DNA of 64,000 bases from Grimontia celer (GCF_900055185.1 NZ_FIZX01000004.1:124001-188000); one strand, 5' to 3'; shown: positions 29,468-40,521, numbered from the stretch's first letter. Made by a program: numbers and translations. The notes: generated from the letters alone by a model not told the origin.

Positions 29468-31195
29468 TTAAAATGGAAAAAACAGAGGGATAAGACCCAA
29501 CACCAATGCGGAGTACACCAACGACAACGGCAATCCAATCCGCAGGTAATCCGTTAACTGATAATTACCCACACTGTAGACCAGAAGGTTAGTCTGGTAA
29601 CCATATGGCGAAATAAAGCTCGCACTGGCGCCAAACAAGACTGCCATAATAAACGGCATCGGATCTACGCCATATCCGAGAGCGAGGCTATATCCGATCG
29701 GAAATGACAGTGCAGCCGCGGCATTGTTGGTCACAAGCTCCGTTAACACCAGCGTCAGCAAATAGGTTGCAATCAGCGCGCCATAAACGCCCCAGCCGTT
29801 AAACCAGTAGATAAACAGCTCGCCCATTTGCTCAGAAAGCCCAGACTCAATCATCAACTGCGCAAGACTTAGCGCACTGCCAACAATCACCACGATCTCA
29901 ACCGGGAAGCGGCGTTTCAGCTCCACCAGATTCACGACGCCTGTCAGCAACAGCACAGTCAGATAGGCCGCCAAGCCATTCAGCAGTGGCATCCACTCCA
30001 TCAAAGCGGAACCAATTACCGCGGCAAAACCTGCCAGCACCCAAGTGCTCATTTTGCTATCGAGGCGTGCGCTGGAGTCCAAGCCATTTACCAGCACGAA
30101 TTCGCGCTGCATGCGTTGTTGCTCTTTCGCAAATCCTTTACCAGGGACAATCACCAAAGTGTCACCGGCAAGCAGGGTAATATTGCCTAAACCGCCTTCG
30201 AGCTTTTCATGACCGCGACGGATGGCGACGACGACCGCATCAAAGTTTTCACGGAATTTGGCCTCTTTCAGCGTCTTACCGAGAATCGATGCACTATGGC
30301 TCACTACCACTTCAAGCAGGTTCTGCCCGTTGATGTGATGCTGACCAAACAGCGCTAAACCTTCGATTTCCTGCAAGGTCGCCACGCTCTCCACATCGCC
30401 ACAGAACTGAAGCTTGTCCCCTTCGCGCATCACAGTATCCGGACAAACCGGGGCGATAAGCTCACCATCGCGAACAATTTCGGCCAGATACAAACGGCGA
30501 AGCGCACGCAACCCATTTTCAGACACGGTTTTACCCGCTAATGGCGAGCCCCTTTTGACTTCTGCTTCCAATACATATGGCAAATCGTCATCACTGTCGT
30601 CGTCATAGTTAGGAAGGAGATAACAAAACGGGATCAACACCAAAAGACCGCCAGCCAATACGGCAAGGCCAATCGTCGATGGCGCAAAGAAGCTCAGTGT
30701 AGGCAGACCAGCACTTTCCACAAAGCTGTTAATGATGAGGTTTGTCGAGGTGCCAATCAGGGTAAGGGTGCCACCAAGAATGGCTGCGTAAGAAAGAGGA
30801 ATCAGCAGTCGTGATGGCGCATGACGACGGTTACGCTTCACCGCACCAATCAGAGAAACCACGACAGCGGTGTTGTTGGTAAAAGAGCTTAGAAACGCGG
30901 TCGAGACGCCTAATTTAGCGACGACGGTTCCTAAACGGCCGCTGGCAAGTTGCCCGCTGACCCAGCTGACCAAACGTGTTTTTTCCAGTGCCGCAGAGGC
31001 AAGGATGAGGAGTACCAGCGTTAACAGGGAACTGTTGGTGAAGTTCCCTGCCATCGCTTCCACCGATACCAGTCCGGATTGAAATGCAACGAAAGCTACG
31101 CCTGCGAAAAGCACGGCAGGTTTGATTTTGGTAAACACCAAACCTGCCACAATCGCCAGCAGCAATCCCAATACCAGAGACTGATCCCAGCTCAT
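29468..31195 (-). CDS. SLC13-family permease with RCK_C (TrkA-C) domains
   Basis: A 575-residue membrane protein: N-terminal and C-terminal hydrophobic halves of the divalent-anion:sodium symporter type (SFTNNTAVVVSLIGAV, TLIGTSTNLIINSF, LVTNNAAAALSFPIGYSLALG) with two soluble TrkA-C domains in the middle (about residues 205-375; LVIVPGKGFAKEQ). SLC13 proteins move sulfate, thiosulfate or dicarboxylates. Lying between cysN and cysC, five bases after cysN, it is most likely the sulfate importer that feeds this pathway; no CysPTWA ABC transporter is seen in the window. Confidence 0.88.
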   Translation of the reverse strand: MSWDQSLVLGLLLAIVAGLVFTKIKPAVLFAGVAFVAFQSGLVSVEAMAGNFTNSSLLTLVLLILASAALEKTRLVSWVSGQLASGRLGTVVAKLGVSTAFLSSFTNNTAVVVSLIGAVKRNRRHAPSRLLIPLSYAAILGGTLTLIGTSTNLIINSFVESAGLPTLSFFAPSTIGLAVLAGGLLVLIPFCYLLPNYDDDSDDDLPYVLEAEVKRGSPLAGKTVSENGLRALRRLYLAEIVRDGELIAPVCPDTVMREGDKLQFCGDVESVATLQEIEGLALFGQHHINGQNLLEVVVSHSASILGKTLKEAKFRENFDAVVVAIRRGHEKLEGGLGNITLLAGDTLVIVPGKGFAKEQQRMQREFVLVNGLDSSARLDSKMSTWVLAGFAAVIGSALMEWMPLLNGLAAYLTVLLLTGVVNLVELKRRFPVEIVVIVGSALSLAQLMIESGLSEQMGELFIYWFNGWGVYGALIATYLLTLVLTELVTNNAAAALSFPIGYSLALGYGVDPMPFIMAVLFGASASFISPYGYQTNLLVYSVGNYQLTDYLRIGLPLSLVYSALVLGLIPLFFPF

Positions 31196-31200
31196 TGGAA

Positions 31201-32634
31201 TTACCCCAACAGCTTACTGATGTCGCGTGCATTCCAGTGTGGGAAGTGCTTGCGGATCAGCGCGTTGAGTTCTACCTCAAACGCAGAGATATCAGTACCT
31301 GAAGTTTGGGCAACATTGTCTTCGAGCAGCTCGCTGATCATACCTGCACCCACGGTCACGTTGGTCAGGCGATCAATCAGGATGAAGCCACCAGTGTCGG
31401 CGCAATCGGTGTAAACGTCGAGCGGCACAGATTCGGTCAGTTCAACCTCACACTCAGCGATGCCGTTCAGTGGCAGGCTTTCAGTGTCGAACGTTTCCAG
31501 CGAGTTGATGTCCACCTGATGACGGATTTTGCTCACGGCACCCACGGTTTTCTTGCCCGCGACTTTGACATCGTACTGACGACCCACTTCCAGCGGTTGC
31601 TCAGCCATCCAAACAATGCGTGCGGCCAGTTTGTTGGTCGCTTGCTGGGTATCAGCAGCTGGCACAATCAAATCACCGCGGCTGATGTCGATTTCATCAG
31701 TCAAGGTAATGGTTACGGCCTGACCTGCGTGTGCATAATCCAGGTCACCATCAAAGGTCACGATACGCGCGACTGTCGAGGTTTTACCTGATGGCAGCAC
31801 TTTGATTTCATCACCTGGGCGCACTTCACCACCAGAGATGGTGCCAGAGAAACCACGGAAGTCGAGGTTTGGACGGTTCACGTACTGCACTGGGAAACGG
31901 AATGCACTGTTATCTTTCTCCGCAGTCACGTTTACATCTTCCAGCAAGGTCAGCAGGGTCTCGCCGTCATACCAAGGGGTGCTTGGGCTGCGGTCTACCA
32001 CGTTGTCGCCTTCCAGCGCTGACAGTGGCACCAGTTTGATGTCGATGTCCGCATTCAGCTTTTCAGCAAACGCCAGGTAATCATCACGGATGCTTTCAAA
32101 ACGTGCCTGATCGAAATCCACCAGATCCATTTTGTTCACCGCAACCACAAAGTGGCGGATGCCCAAAGAGCTCGCGATAAACGAGTGACGACGGGTTTGA
32201 TCCAATACGCCTTTACGCGCATCAATCAGGATCACAGCGAGATCACAAGTCGACGCACCGGTCGCCATATTACGGGTGTACTGCTCATGTCCCGGAGTAT
32301 CCGCGATGATGAACTTACGTTTTTTAGTCGAGAAGTAGCGATATGCCACGTCGATGGTGATGCCCTGCTCGCGCTCCGCGGCCAGACCATCTACCAACAG
32401 CGCCAGATCCGGTTTTTCACCTGTGGTGCCCACTTTCTGGCTGTCCGCGTGGATCGCTGCCAGCTGATCTTCATAAATTTGCTTAGAGTCATGCAGTAGG
32501 CGGCCGATCAGCGTACTTTTACCGTCATCCACCGAGCCACAAGTCAGAAAACGCAGCAGGGATTTGTTCTGATGTTGGTCCAGATAGGCCTCGATACCCA
32601 GCTCGGCCACTTGTTGTTCAATAGCACTATTCAT
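31201..32634 (-). CDS. cysN: Sulfate adenylyltransferase subunit 1 CysN
   Basis: GTPase subunit of ATP sulfurylase, which couples GTP hydrolysis to formation of APS from sulfate and ATP. The 477-residue protein has the elongation-factor-like G motifs [31 protein letters not shown] and VNKMDLVD, followed by the beta-barrel domains. It contains no fused APS kinase, consistent with a separate cysC. cysD is 10 bases upstream. Confidence 0.96.
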   Translation of the reverse strand: MNSAIEQQVAELGIEAYLDQHQNKSLLRFLTCGSVDDGKSTLIGRLLHDSKQIYEDQLAAIHADSQKVGTTGEKPDLALLVDGLAAEREQGITIDVAYRYFSTKKRKFIIADTPGHEQYTRNMATGASTCDLAVILIDARKGVLDQTRRHSFIASSLGIRHFVVAVNKMDLVDFDQARFESIRDDYLAFAEKLNADIDIKLVPLSALEGDNVVDRSPSTPWYDGETLLTLLEDVNVTAEKDNSAFRFPVQYVNRPNLDFRGFSGTISGGEVRPGDEIKVLPSGKTSTVARIVTFDGDLDYAHAGQAVTITLTDEIDISRGDLIVPAADTQQATNKLAARIVWMAEQPLEVGRQYDVKVAGKKTVGAVSKIRHQVDINSLETFDTESLPLNGIAECEVELTESVPLDVYTDCADTGGFILIDRLTNVTVGAGMISELLEDNVAQTSGTDISAFEVELNALIRKHFPHWNARDISKLLG

Positions 32635-32644
32635 GTTTAATCCC

Positions 32645-33553
32645 TTAGAAGTATCCCTGACGTTTCTTCAATTCCATGGAGGCGGACTGATCGTGGTCGA
32701 TCGCACGTCCTTGACGCTCACTCGACGTCGCCACCAGCATCTCTTCAATAATCCCTGTCAGGGTGTTGGCTTCCGACTCCACAGCACCGGTCAATGGGTA
32801 ACAACCCAGGGTGCGGAAACGGACGCTCTTGTGTTCAATTTCCTCGCCTTCCTGCAGCTTCATACGGTCGTCATCGACCATGATCAGCATGCCGTCACGT
32901 TCAACCACTGGGCGCACGTCAGACAGGTACAGCGGCACGATATCGATGCCTTCGAGGTAGATGTATTGCCAGATATCCAGCTCAGTCCAGTTCGACAGCG
33001 GGAACACACGGATGCTCTCGCCTTTGTTCACCTGACCGTTGTAGGTATGCCACAGCTCAGGACGCTGATTCTTTGGATCCCAAACGTGGTTCTTGTCGCG
33101 GAAGCTGTAAACACGCTCTTTTGCGCGGCTTTTCTCTTCGTCACGACGGGCACCGCCGAATGCTGCGTCAAAACCGTACTTGTTCAGCGCCTGCTTCAAA
33201 CCCTGGGTTTTCATGATGTCGGTGTGCTTGGAAGAACCATGGTCAAACGGGTTGATGCCCGCCGCCAGACCTTCTGGGTTTTTGTGTACCAGAAGTTCGA
33301 AGCCATATTTCTTCGCCGTTTCATCGCGGAACTTGATCATTTCCTTAAACTTCCAGTCAGTGTCGACGTGCAGAAGAGGGAAAGGGATCTTGCCCGGATA
33401 GAAGGCTTTACGAGCCAGGTGAAGCATCACGGAACTGTCTTTACCGATGGAGTACATCATCACCGGGTTATCGAATTCCGCCGCCACTTCACGAATGATG
33501 TGGATACTTTCTGCCTCAAGCTGCTTGAGGTGGGTAAGAGTTTTGGCTTCCAT
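32645..33553 (-). CDS. cysD: Sulfate adenylyltransferase subunit 2 CysD
   Basis: Catalytic subunit of ATP sulfurylase. The 302-residue protein shows the PP-loop [20 protein letters not shown] and the conserved [30 protein letters not shown] and [17 protein letters not shown]. It pairs with CysN downstream. The gene follows cysG by 14 bases in the same operon. Confidence 0.97.
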   Translation of the reverse strand: MEAKTLTHLKQLEAESIHIIREVAAEFDNPVMMYSIGKDSSVMLHLARKAFYPGKIPFPLLHVDTDWKFKEMIKFRDETAKKYGFELLVHKNPEGLAAGINPFDHGSSKHTDIMKTQGLKQALNKYGFDAAFGGARRDEEKSRAKERVYSFRDKNHVWDPKNQRPELWHTYNGQVNKGESIRVFPLSNWTELDIWQYIYLEGIDIVPLYLSDVRPVVERDGMLIMVDDDRMKLQEGEEIEHKSVRFRTLGCYPLTGAVESEANTLTGIIEEMLVATSSERQGRAIDHDQSASMELKKRQGYF

Positions 33554-33567
33554 TCTATGTTGTTTCC

Positions 33568-34989
33568 TTAGCCTAAATTAACCACGGACGGTGCACGAAC
33601 ATCACCTACCGCTTCGAATGATTGCTTTCCGTACCAGTTCAACTGGTCTGCGAGCTGCACCACTTCGCCGACGACGATCAATGCAGGTGAACCTACACCT
33701 TCCGCCAGCGACTCCAGCTCGTTGAGTTTGCCTTTATAGATTTTTTGGTTGGTACGCGTGCCGTTTTCTATGATTGCGACCGGAGTCTCCGGGTCACGTC
33801 CATGCTGAATTAATTGCTGCTGAATATGGGCGCTTTTCATCAGACCCATGTAAATCACCAGCGTCTGGCGACCACGCGCAAGTGTCGCCCAGCGGAAACT
33901 GTCATCTTCTTTCTTGAGGTGTCCGGTAATGAACATCGCTGTTTGTGCATAATCGCGATGTGTCAGCGGAATACCGGCATAAGCGGTTGCACCTGCTGCG
34001 GCAGTAATACCCGGAACCACCTGAAATGGAACGCCCGCTTCCTGCAGCACTTGTAGCTCTTCACCACCACGGCCAAACATGAAGGGGTCGCCGCCTTTCA
34101 GTCGCACTACGCGATGGCCTTTCTGTGCATACTTCACCAACATGGCGTTGGTTTCTTCCTGCGATACGCTGTGATAACTCGCGCGCTTACCGACACAAAT
34201 CAGCTCGGCATCACGGCGGCAAAGCTCCATGATTTCGTCAGAGACCAGATAGTCGTATAGCACCACGTCGGCTTGCTGCATCAATTGCAGCGCACGCAGG
34301 GTCAGAAGACCTGGGTCGCCCGGGCCAGCGCCAATCAGCGCTACTTCACCTTGCAGGGAAACGCCATCGGTCAGTCGCTCGAGCTCTGCTTTGGCACCCT
34401 CTTCGTCGCCAGAAGCAACCAATGAGGAAAAACGGCCATCAAATGCCATTTCCCAGAATTTACGGCGACCATTCAGGGTCGAGATTTTCTGTTTTAAGGT
34501 GTCGCGGAAATCGCCAGCCAGTTTAGCCATACGGCCAACGTGCGACGGGATCAGGGTTTCGAGTTTCTCTCGGATGAGTCTTGCTAACACCGGTGATTTA
34601 CCGGCAGAAGATATCGCAATCACAATTGGGCTGCGATCAACAATAGAGGGAACGATAAAGCTGCACTTCGGGGTGTCATCCACCACGTTCGCCAGCACAC
34701 GACGTTTGTCGGCAGCTTTAGATACCAGCTCATTTACCAGCGGGTTATCAGTGGCGGCAATCACCAGAAACACGTTGTCGAGGTGCTCCGGCTTAAAACC
34801 TTCTTTCAGCCACACCAGTTCGCCATTTTCAGCCGCTTCAATAACTTCATGATCCGCTTCAGGCGCCACGATGGTGACAGACGCCCCGGCTTTCATCAGC
34901 ATGCGCGTTTTGCGCCATGCGACTTCACCGCCGCCGACGACCAGACAAGCGCGTCCTTCAAGCTTTGCGAAAATTGGCAAGTAATCCAT
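33568..34989 (-). CDS. cysG: Siroheme synthase CysG
   Basis: Trifunctional enzyme making siroheme, the cofactor of sulfite reductase. The 473-residue protein has an N-terminal NAD-dependent dehydrogenase/ferrochelatase half ([45 protein letters not shown] around residues 110-140) and a C-terminal uroporphyrinogen-III methyltransferase half from about residue 215 ([58 protein letters not shown]). As first gene of the cys operon it couples cofactor supply to sulfate activation. The promoter is listed at 35019-35047. Confidence 0.96.
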   Translation of the reverse strand: MDYLPIFAKLEGRACLVVGGGEVAWRKTRMLMKAGASVTIVAPEADHEVIEAAENGELVWLKEGFKPEHLDNVFLVIAATDNPLVNELVSKAADKRRVLANVVDDTPKCSFIVPSIVDRSPIVIAISSAGKSPVLARLIREKLETLIPSHVGRMAKLAGDFRDTLKQKISTLNGRRKFWEMAFDGRFSSLVASGDEEGAKAELERLTDGVSLQGEVALIGAGPGDPGLLTLRALQLMQQADVVLYDYLVSDEIMELCRRDAELICVGKRASYHSVSQEETNAMLVKYAQKGHRVVRLKGGDPFMFGRGGEELQVLQEAGVPFQVVPGITAAAGATAYAGIPLTHRDYAQTAMFITGHLKKEDDSFRWATLARGRQTLVIYMGLMKSAHIQQQLIQHGRDPETPVAIIENGTRTNQKIYKGKLNELESLAEGVGSPALIVVGEVVQLADQLNWYGKQSFEAVGDVRAPSVVNLG

Positions 34990-35018
34990 AGTGTCAGCCC
35001 TTTCAATCCATTGAGGCC

Positions 35019-35047
35019 ACTATAGAGAGTTGATGTTATTACTTGAA
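35019..35047 (-). promoter_or_regulatory. Promoter of the cysG-cysD-cysN operon
   Basis: On the minus strand TTCAAG (35047-35042) and TATAGT (35024-35019) are exactly 17 bases apart, about 30 bases ahead of the cysG start codon. The AT-rich DNA just upstream would suit CysB, the usual activator, but no exact site can be called. Confidence 0.6.
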
Positions 35048-35260
35048 ATTCTAAAAATTCATTTTTTATAACGTTATGGCTATTAGACCTTCACTCTCAT
35101 AGCGACGAAGTTTTCTCCAACCGCCGCGAAGCCGCGCCAGCACTGCATTCGATTACATATCACTTAATCAAGTCATAGATCACAGTTAGAGATGAAATGT
35201 AACTATTCCTAGTCGTCGATATGCAAAATACAGGCACATTTCTGTCCTTGGGAGATAATC

Positions 35261-37213
35261 ATGACTCTTTCAGCCCGTCCGCTTTCCATCGCTGTACTGA
35301 CCGGTATGCTTACCATGGCAGGCCCAGCAATGGCGGACACCATTAAACTGCGCATCATCGAGACCACCGACATTCACACCAATGTGATGGATTACGACTA
35401 CTACAAGGACAAGCCGAGTGAAAAAATCGGTCTGGTGCGCACTGCAACGCTCGTGAAGGCTGCACAAGAAGAGGTCGAAAACAGCGTATTGGTCGATAAT
35501 GGTGACCTAATTCAGGGCAGCCCGATGGGTGACTACATGGCTGCGAAAGGTATCGAGAAAGGCGAAGTTCACCCCGTCTATAAGGCAATGAACCTGCTGG
35601 ACTACGATGTGGGCAACATCGGTAACCACGAATTCAACTACGGCCTTGACTTCCTCGACCGTTCGCTGGAAGGCGCGAAGTTCCCCTATATCTCCGCTAA
35701 CGTGATTGATGCCAACACTGGTAAGCACTACTTCAATCCTTACATCATCAAAGAACACACCTTCAAAGACACCGACGGCAACGCTCATCTGGTGAAAGTC
35801 GGTTATATCGGTTTTGTACCACCGCAAATCATGGTGTGGGACAAGAAGAACCTTGAAGGCAAAGTGATTGCTGAAGACATCAAAGCCAGCGCGGAAAAGC
35901 TGGTGCCTGAGATGAAAGCCAAAGGCGCAGACGTGATTGTAGCAGTGCCGCACTCTGGCCTGTCGCAAGATGAATATAAAGCCATGGCAGAAAACTCGGT
36001 GTACTACCTTGCCGATGTTGAAGGTATCGATGCCATCGCCTTCGGCCACTCTCACGCAGTGTTCCCGGGCAAAGGCTTTGACAACATCAAAGGCGTCGAT
36101 AACGAAAAAGGCACTATAAAAGGTGTTGCTGCCGTAATGCCGGGTCGCTGGGGTAGCCATGTCGGTATCATGGATCTGCAACTCGACAAGCAAGGCGATG
36201 AGTGGGTTGTCACGCCGGTACAAAGCGAATCGCGCCCAATTTTTGATGGCAAATCATTGGCAGCTGCAGATATGGAAATGCGTAAGGTACTGGCGCATGA
36301 TCATAAAGGCACCCGCGATTTCGTCAATCAGCCGATCGGTAAAGCAAACGACGTAATGTACAGCTTCCTCTCGCTGGTACAGGACGACCCAACGGTTCAA
36401 ATTGTTAACCTGGCACAGAAAGATTACGTCGAGCGCTTCATTCAGGGTGACCCGGATTTGGACGGTATTCCTGTGCTGTCAGCAGCCGCGCCTTTTAAAG
36501 CCGGAGGCCGTAAGAATGATCCAGCGAATTTCACCGAGGTGGAAGCAGGAGAGCTGACATTCCGCAATGCAGCAGATCTCTACCTTTATCCAAATACCTT
36601 GGTGGCACTGAAAGTCACCGGTAAAGAAGTGAAAGAGTGGCTGGAGTGCAGTGCGGGTCAGTTTAATCAAATCGACCCTCAATCCAGCGCCCAGCAGTCA
36701 CTCATTAACTGGGATGGCTTCCGCACCTACAACTTCGATGTTATTGATGGCGTGAACTATCAGGTGGATATCACCCAGCCAGCACGTTACGACGGTGACT
36801 GTACACTGGTTAACGAAGGTGCCGAGCGTATCCAGAACCTGACCTTCAACGGTAAACCTGTCGATATGGCGCAGTCATTCCTGATTGCAACTAACAACTA
36901 TCGTGCATACCTGGGCAAATTCCCTGGCACAGGTAATGACTTCATTGCCTTCGCCTCACCGGATGAAAACCGTACCGTGGTCGCCAACTACATCAGTGCG
37001 GTAACCAAAGAGAAAGGTGTGGTTACCCCAACGGCTGACAATAACTGGTCGTTTGCCCCAATCGAAACTGACGCTGATCTGAACGTGGTATTTGAAACCT
37101 CACCAAGTGACAAAGCCGCTGATTTTGTGAAGGCAAAAGGTCAGTACCCAATGGAGAAAGTGGGCACAGATGATGTGGGCTTCGCGCAGTACCGCATTGA
37201 CCTGAAAAAATGA
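35261..37213 (+). CDS. cpdB: 2',3'-cyclic-nucleotide 2'-phosphodiesterase / 3'-nucleotidase CpdB
   Basis: Periplasmic enzyme that hydrolyses 2',3'-cyclic nucleotides and 3'-nucleotides so that nucleosides can be taken up. The 650-residue protein has a signal peptide (cleaved near AGPAMADT), the metallophosphatase motifs [45 protein letters not shown] and [11 protein letters not shown], and a C-terminal 5'-nucleotidase domain with the substrate-stacking region [21 protein letters not shown] precedes the ATG. A terminator follows. Confidence 0.95.
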   Translation: MTLSARPLSIAVLTGMLTMAGPAMADTIKLRIIETTDIHTNVMDYDYYKDKPSEKIGLVRTATLVKAAQEEVENSVLVDNGDLIQGSPMGDYMAAKGIEKGEVHPVYKAMNLLDYDVGNIGNHEFNYGLDFLDRSLEGAKFPYISANVIDANTGKHYFNPYIIKEHTFKDTDGNAHLVKVGYIGFVPPQIMVWDKKNLEGKVIAEDIKASAEKLVPEMKAKGADVIVAVPHSGLSQDEYKAMAENSVYYLADVEGIDAIAFGHSHAVFPGKGFDNIKGVDNEKGTIKGVAAVMPGRWGSHVGIMDLQLDKQGDEWVVTPVQSESRPIFDGKSLAAADMEMRKVLAHDHKGTRDFVNQPIGKANDVMYSFLSLVQDDPTVQIVNLAQKDYVERFIQGDPDLDGIPVLSAAAPFKAGGRKNDPANFTEVEAGELTFRNAADLYLYPNTLVALKVTGKEVKEWLECSAGQFNQIDPQSSAQQSLINWDGFRTYNFDVIDGVNYQVDITQPARYDGDCTLVNEGAERIQNLTFNGKPVDMAQSFLIATNNYRAYLGKFPGTGNDFIAFASPDENRTVVANYISAVTKEKGVVTPTADNNWSFAPIETDADLNVVFETSPSDKAADFVKAKGQYPMEKVGTDDVGFAQYRIDLKK

Positions 37214-37267
37214 TTAATAATTGGTTGCACCAATGTTTAATTATTGAAAACAACCAAAATTGATACA

Positions 37268-37298
37268 GAAAAACCGCGGCTTTGATCGCGGTTTTTTT
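37268..37298 (+). terminator. Terminator after cpdB
   Basis: AAAAACCGCG/CGCGGTTTTT stem with a T7 run, 55 bases after the cpdB stop. Confidence 0.88.
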
Positions 37299-37327
37299 AT
37301 AAGTTATCCGGCTACCCAAAGGGAAAT

Positions 37328-37366
37328 GGGCTATGAAAAAAGTAGCCCAAGAGATTTTTAAAAATC
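37328..37366. repeat. Two small inverted repeats ahead of elaA
   Basis: GGGCTA-N9-TAGCCC (37328-37348) followed by the perfect 14-bp palindrome GATTTTTAAAAATC (37353-37366), ending 13 bases before the elaA start codon. They could be an operator or a leader structure close to the ribosome-binding site. Confidence 0.45.
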
Positions 37367-37379
37367 AGGAATAACAATA

Positions 37380-37832
37380 ATGCAATGGATAACCCTGACC
37401 TTTGGTCAGTTGTCGACCCGGCAACTCTATGACCTATTGAGGTTGCGCACCGACGTGTTCGTCGTAGAACAAAATTGTCCGTATCCGGAGCTGGACGGCC
37501 ATGACACCCATCCCGAAACCCGACACTTGCTCGGCTACCGCGATGACAAAATGACAGCCTACGCCCGCATTCTGCCAGCAGGCCTCACCTATCCGGAAAT
37601 GAGTATCGGACGCATTGTGACCGCCAATACTGAACGCGGAAACGGCTGTGGCAGTGAACTGGTCAAACAGGCCATCATTCAGGCTCAAGACTTGTGGCCA
37701 AAAGCGCCGATCACCATTGGTGCTCAATATCACCTGCGGGAGTTCTATCGTCGCCACGGCTTTGAAGAAATTTCTGAGCAGTATCTGGAGGACGGCATTC
37801 CGCACATCGACATGCGCCGCGTCGCAGCCTAA
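37380..37832 (+). CDS. elaA: ElaA-family GNAT acetyltransferase
   Basis: A 150-residue protein matching E. coli ElaA, a GNAT-fold acetyltransferase of unknown substrate. Shared features include the N-terminal LRLRTDVFVVEQNCPYPELDGHD, the acetyl-CoA region IGRIVTANTERGNGCGSELVKQA, and the C-terminal GAQYHLREFYRRHGFEEISEQYLEDGIPH. The start has a CAGGA site and a pair of inverted repeats just ahead. Confidence 0.9.
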   Translation: MQWITLTFGQLSTRQLYDLLRLRTDVFVVEQNCPYPELDGHDTHPETRHLLGYRDDKMTAYARILPAGLTYPEMSIGRIVTANTERGNGCGSELVKQAIIQAQDLWPKAPITIGAQYHLREFYRRHGFEEISEQYLEDGIPHIDMRRVAA

Positions 37833-37850
37833 TTGGCGGTAAACAGATAT

Positions 37851-37885
37851 AAAAAAAGGCTGCTCCATGGCAGCCTTTCTCTGTT
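37851..37885. terminator. Bidirectional terminator between elaA and the OapA-like gene
   Basis: AAAGGCTGC/GCAGCCTTT stem with flanking A and T runs between convergent genes. Confidence 0.85.
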
Positions 37886-37893
37886 TTCAGCAT

Positions 37894-38517
37894 TTACTTG
37901 CGGCGGGCAAAGCTGCCATCTGACAACCGGAAGAAAATCACTGATGCACCCGACGTTTCAATCTGCAGCATGTCCAAGGTGCCTTGGTCATTGCGCTTAA
38001 AGCGAAGTAGTTGTCCCGGCTGGATTCGGCTGAGTGGCTTATCGTCTCCCTCAATCGCTGAGATGGCGTAAAGGTCTGGTAGCGGCAAATCCTGCGCGCG
38101 GAAGATGTTAGACAGCGTATCACCACCCTTCACTTCGTAATTCACCCAATCCGTACTGGCGTTTTGTGAACCCACAGTCTGCGTAGAAATCACTTGCGCA
38201 CCGTCAGCATCAAAGCCATCGTCGTTGCTGGCTTGCTGTTGTCCAACCGCAAGTGGCACGGATACGCGTTCACCAGCCGTATTAGTCTCCGGCAGAGAAT
38301 CCTCGCTTGATGGCCAGATTAAAAGCACGACCAACAGCGCGCCCAATACTGAAATCGCGGTGCGGTGTAATTTCGGCAGAGATTGCCAGTGAGGTTGAAT
38401 ACGCTCAACCAAAGGACTCAACGCAGCCTTCACTTTTTCCAACGCGTTTTTCACTACCTCGCCCAGAGGCGGCGTGGCGGATGCAGTTCCTTTTTCGCGC
38501 TTTCCTTTCAAGGTCAT
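37894..38517 (-). CDS. ytfB: OapA/YtfB-type LysM-like envelope protein
   Basis: A 207-residue protein with a cytoplasmic basic N terminus, one membrane helix (about residues 60-76: AISVLGALLVVLLIW) and a periplasmic C-terminal OapA/LysM-like domain from about residue 125 (VNYEVKGGDTLSNIFRAQDLPLPDLYAI...RIQPGQLLRFKRN). E. coli YtfB, next to fklB there too, is a glycan-binding division-associated protein; Haemophilus OapA is related. ATG 38517 is preferred because GGGAGAGG lies directly ahead; ATG 38538 has no such site. Confidence 0.85.
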   Translation of the reverse strand: MTLKGKREKGTASATPPLGEVVKNALEKVKAALSPLVERIQPHWQSLPKLHRTAISVLGALLVVLLIWPSSEDSLPETNTAGERVSVPLAVGQQQASNDDGFDADGAQVISTQTVGSQNASTDWVNYEVKGGDTLSNIFRAQDLPLPDLYAISAIEGDDKPLSRIQPGQLLRFKRNDQGTLDMLQIETSGASVIFFRLSDGSFARRK

Positions 38518-38760
38518 TACCTCTCCCAATTTCCTCATGGGGTAGTTCCAGTATCTCAGTCAATCCAATAACTCTGAATACTAGATCTGCAATATCAGCA
38601 AAATGTCAGACAGTCGACTTAACCTGAACAATTGTCTGACATTTGTACTTTCAAAGAATTCCGTCCTAATTACAACCTTAAAGCTGTAAGTCGATTTGTC
38701 CCGTACGCCCTGTAACTGTTATCCTTGCCCACTTTAAACCCGCAAATAAAGAGAGACGAC

Positions 38761-39381
38761 ATGTCTGATGTAAAACTGGAAACCGTAGAGCAGAAAGCAA
38801 GCTACGGCATCGGTCTGCAAATGGGTCAGCAACTGGCAGGTTCTGGTCTGGAAGGTCTGAACGTAGATGCAATCGCGAAAGGTATCGCAACCGCTCTGGC
38901 GGGTAACATGCCTGAGATTGAGATCGACGAGATCAACAACGCACTGCGTGAACTGCACACTCAAGCAGAAGAAGTTCGCCAAGCAGCAGCAAAAGAAGCA
39001 GCAGCAGAAGGCGAAGCTTTCCTGGCTGAGAACGCGAAGCGTGACGAAGTGACTGTGACCGAGTCTGGCCTGCAGTACGAAGTACTGGTTGAAGGTAACG
39101 GCGAAATCCCGACTTCTGACAAGCAAGTACGTGTTCACTACCACGGTACCCTGACTGACGGCACTAAGTTCGACAGCTCTGTAGAGCGCGGTCAACCAGC
39201 TGAATTCCCAGTAACCGGCGTGATCAAAGGTTGGGTTGAAGCCCTGCAAATGATGCCTGTTGGTTCTAAGTGGAAACTGTACATCCCACAAGACCTGGCA
39301 TACGGCGAGCGCGGTGCGGGTGCAGCGATCCCTCCTTTCGCAGCACTGGTATTCGAAGTAGAACTGCTGGATATCCTGTAA
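38761..39381 (+). CDS. fklB: FKBP-type peptidyl-prolyl isomerase FklB (FKBP22)
   Basis: A 206-residue FK506-binding isomerase (E. coli FklB 206). The N-terminal helical dimerisation part (residues 1-95, with an [11 protein letters not shown] coiled region) is followed by the FKBP domain: [41 protein letters not shown] and [22 protein letters not shown]. No signal peptide, so cytoplasmic. Divergent from the ytfB-like gene, the E. coli arrangement. Confidence 0.95.
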   Translation: MSDVKLETVEQKASYGIGLQMGQQLAGSGLEGLNVDAIAKGIATALAGNMPEIEIDEINNALRELHTQAEEVRQAAAKEAAAEGEAFLAENAKRDEVTVTESGLQYEVLVEGNGEIPTSDKQVRVHYHGTLTDGTKFDSSVERGQPAEFPVTGVIKGWVEALQMMPVGSKWKLYIPQDLAYGERGAGAAIPPFAALVFEVELLDIL

Positions 39382-39393
39382 GTTTTGCTAAAA

Positions 39394-39424
39394 AGAAAGC
39401 CAGCATTCATGCTGGCTTTTTTTG
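39394..39424. terminator. Bidirectional terminator between fklB and the LysR gene
   Basis: AAAGCCAGCAT/ATGCTGGCTTT stem with T run between convergent genes. Confidence 0.9.
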
Positions 39425-39440
39425 TGCTTGTCATTCCGGC

Positions 39441-40373
39441 CTAGCCCGCCGCTTCCTGATGATCATCATTGTTGTGATGCTCTTCCACCATCCAGGGTAA
39501 GTGATGCTGGAAATGGTCTGACAGAAAGTCCACGAACAGCCTGACTTTCGCTGACAGGTTGCGGTTAAACGGGTAAACCGCCCAGACTGCCGAGTCCGGG
39601 GCCTGATAATCCGACAAGACTTCTACCAGTTCGCCACTGATGATTTTCTGGCTCACGTAATAGTCTGGCAATTGAGCCAAACCCAAACCATGCAAAGCGG
39701 CATCCAGTACTGCACTGCCACTGTTTCCATGCCAGCGCCCCTGCGGCTTGATGTTCACCGCGTTGCCACCATCCTGAAAACTCCAGCTATCCACCAGCCC
39801 TACCAGACAATTGTGATTCTGCAGATCTTCTAAATTGGCAGGTGCGCCGAATTCCTTGAGGTAGGCAGGCGAAGCGCAAACGAAAAGTTTTCGCGGCGCG
39901 AGCTTTTTCGCCATCAGGGTACTGTCTTTCAGATCCCCGGTGCGAATCGCCAGGTCATAGCCGTCATGCACCAAATCCACCACGTCATTGGTGAAATGAA
40001 ATTCGACACTGAGCTTGGGGTGCACTTCGATGAAATCATTGGCGAGTGGCGCAATGAACTTCTCACCGAACACCGAAGGTGCCGTGATTTTCAATGTGCC
40101 AACTGGCTCGGTCTGCATCTGGGTCACCAGCGCTTCTACCTCAGCGAATTTCTCAATGAGGTCATTGCACTGCTCGAAATACATTTTGCCGACTTCAGTC
40201 AGCGTGATTTGTCGCGTTGTACGATAGAGCAAGCGGGTAGTAAGCCGACTTTCCAACGCGTCAATACGACGACTGACATGGGAAGTAGATACCCCCAACT
40301 TACGTGCGGCGGCGGTAAAACTGCCACTGTTGACAACTTCAACAAATTCTTCAACACCACTCCAACGGTTCAT
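39441..40373 (-). CDS. LysR-family transcriptional regulator
   Basis: A 310-residue LysR-type regulator. The N-terminal winged helix is visible in FVEVVNSGSFTAAARKLGVSTSHVSRRIDALESRL, followed by the linker helix and the effector domain (TLKITAPSVFGEKFIAPLANDFIE; DLAIRTGDLKDSTLMAKKL), of the subgroup that often controls neighbouring oxidoreductases. The last residues are His- and Asp-rich (EEHHNNDDH). It is divergent from the quinoprotein relay genes that begin at 40522, so it may control them; this is inferred from position only. Confidence 0.9.
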   Translation of the reverse strand: MNRWSGVEEFVEVVNSGSFTAAARKLGVSTSHVSRRIDALESRLTTRLLYRTTRQITLTEVGKMYFEQCNDLIEKFAEVEALVTQMQTEPVGTLKITAPSVFGEKFIAPLANDFIEVHPKLSVEFHFTNDVVDLVHDGYDLAIRTGDLKDSTLMAKKLAPRKLFVCASPAYLKEFGAPANLEDLQNHNCLVGLVDSWSFQDGGNAVNIKPQGRWHGNSGSAVLDAALHGLGLAQLPDYYVSQKIISGELVEVLSDYQAPDSAVWAVYPFNRNLSAKVRLFVDFLSDHFQHHLPWMVEEHHNNDDHQEAAG

Positions 40374-40521
40374 CTTTGCCCCACTGAAAAGAAGTTTATT
40401 GATGGCTGCAACAATAAAACCCGCCCCTTGACGGTCTGATTGTTATCCTAATGTTAACCCATAATGTGTAGTGCTCTGCCCGACTCCTACTAAGGTATGA
40501 GTATTATCAGAATAAAGTAGT

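Noticed and set aside
32633-33571. Long plus-strand reading frame (312 codons) opposite cysD
   Set aside because: It is the mirror of a clearly real cysD; its protein is rich in His, Phe and Val with no recognisable domain, typical of an antisense shadow.
35150-35215. Possible CRP site ahead of cpdB (ATCACA half-site)
   Set aside because: Only one half-site is convincing; the partner arm does not match at the required spacing.
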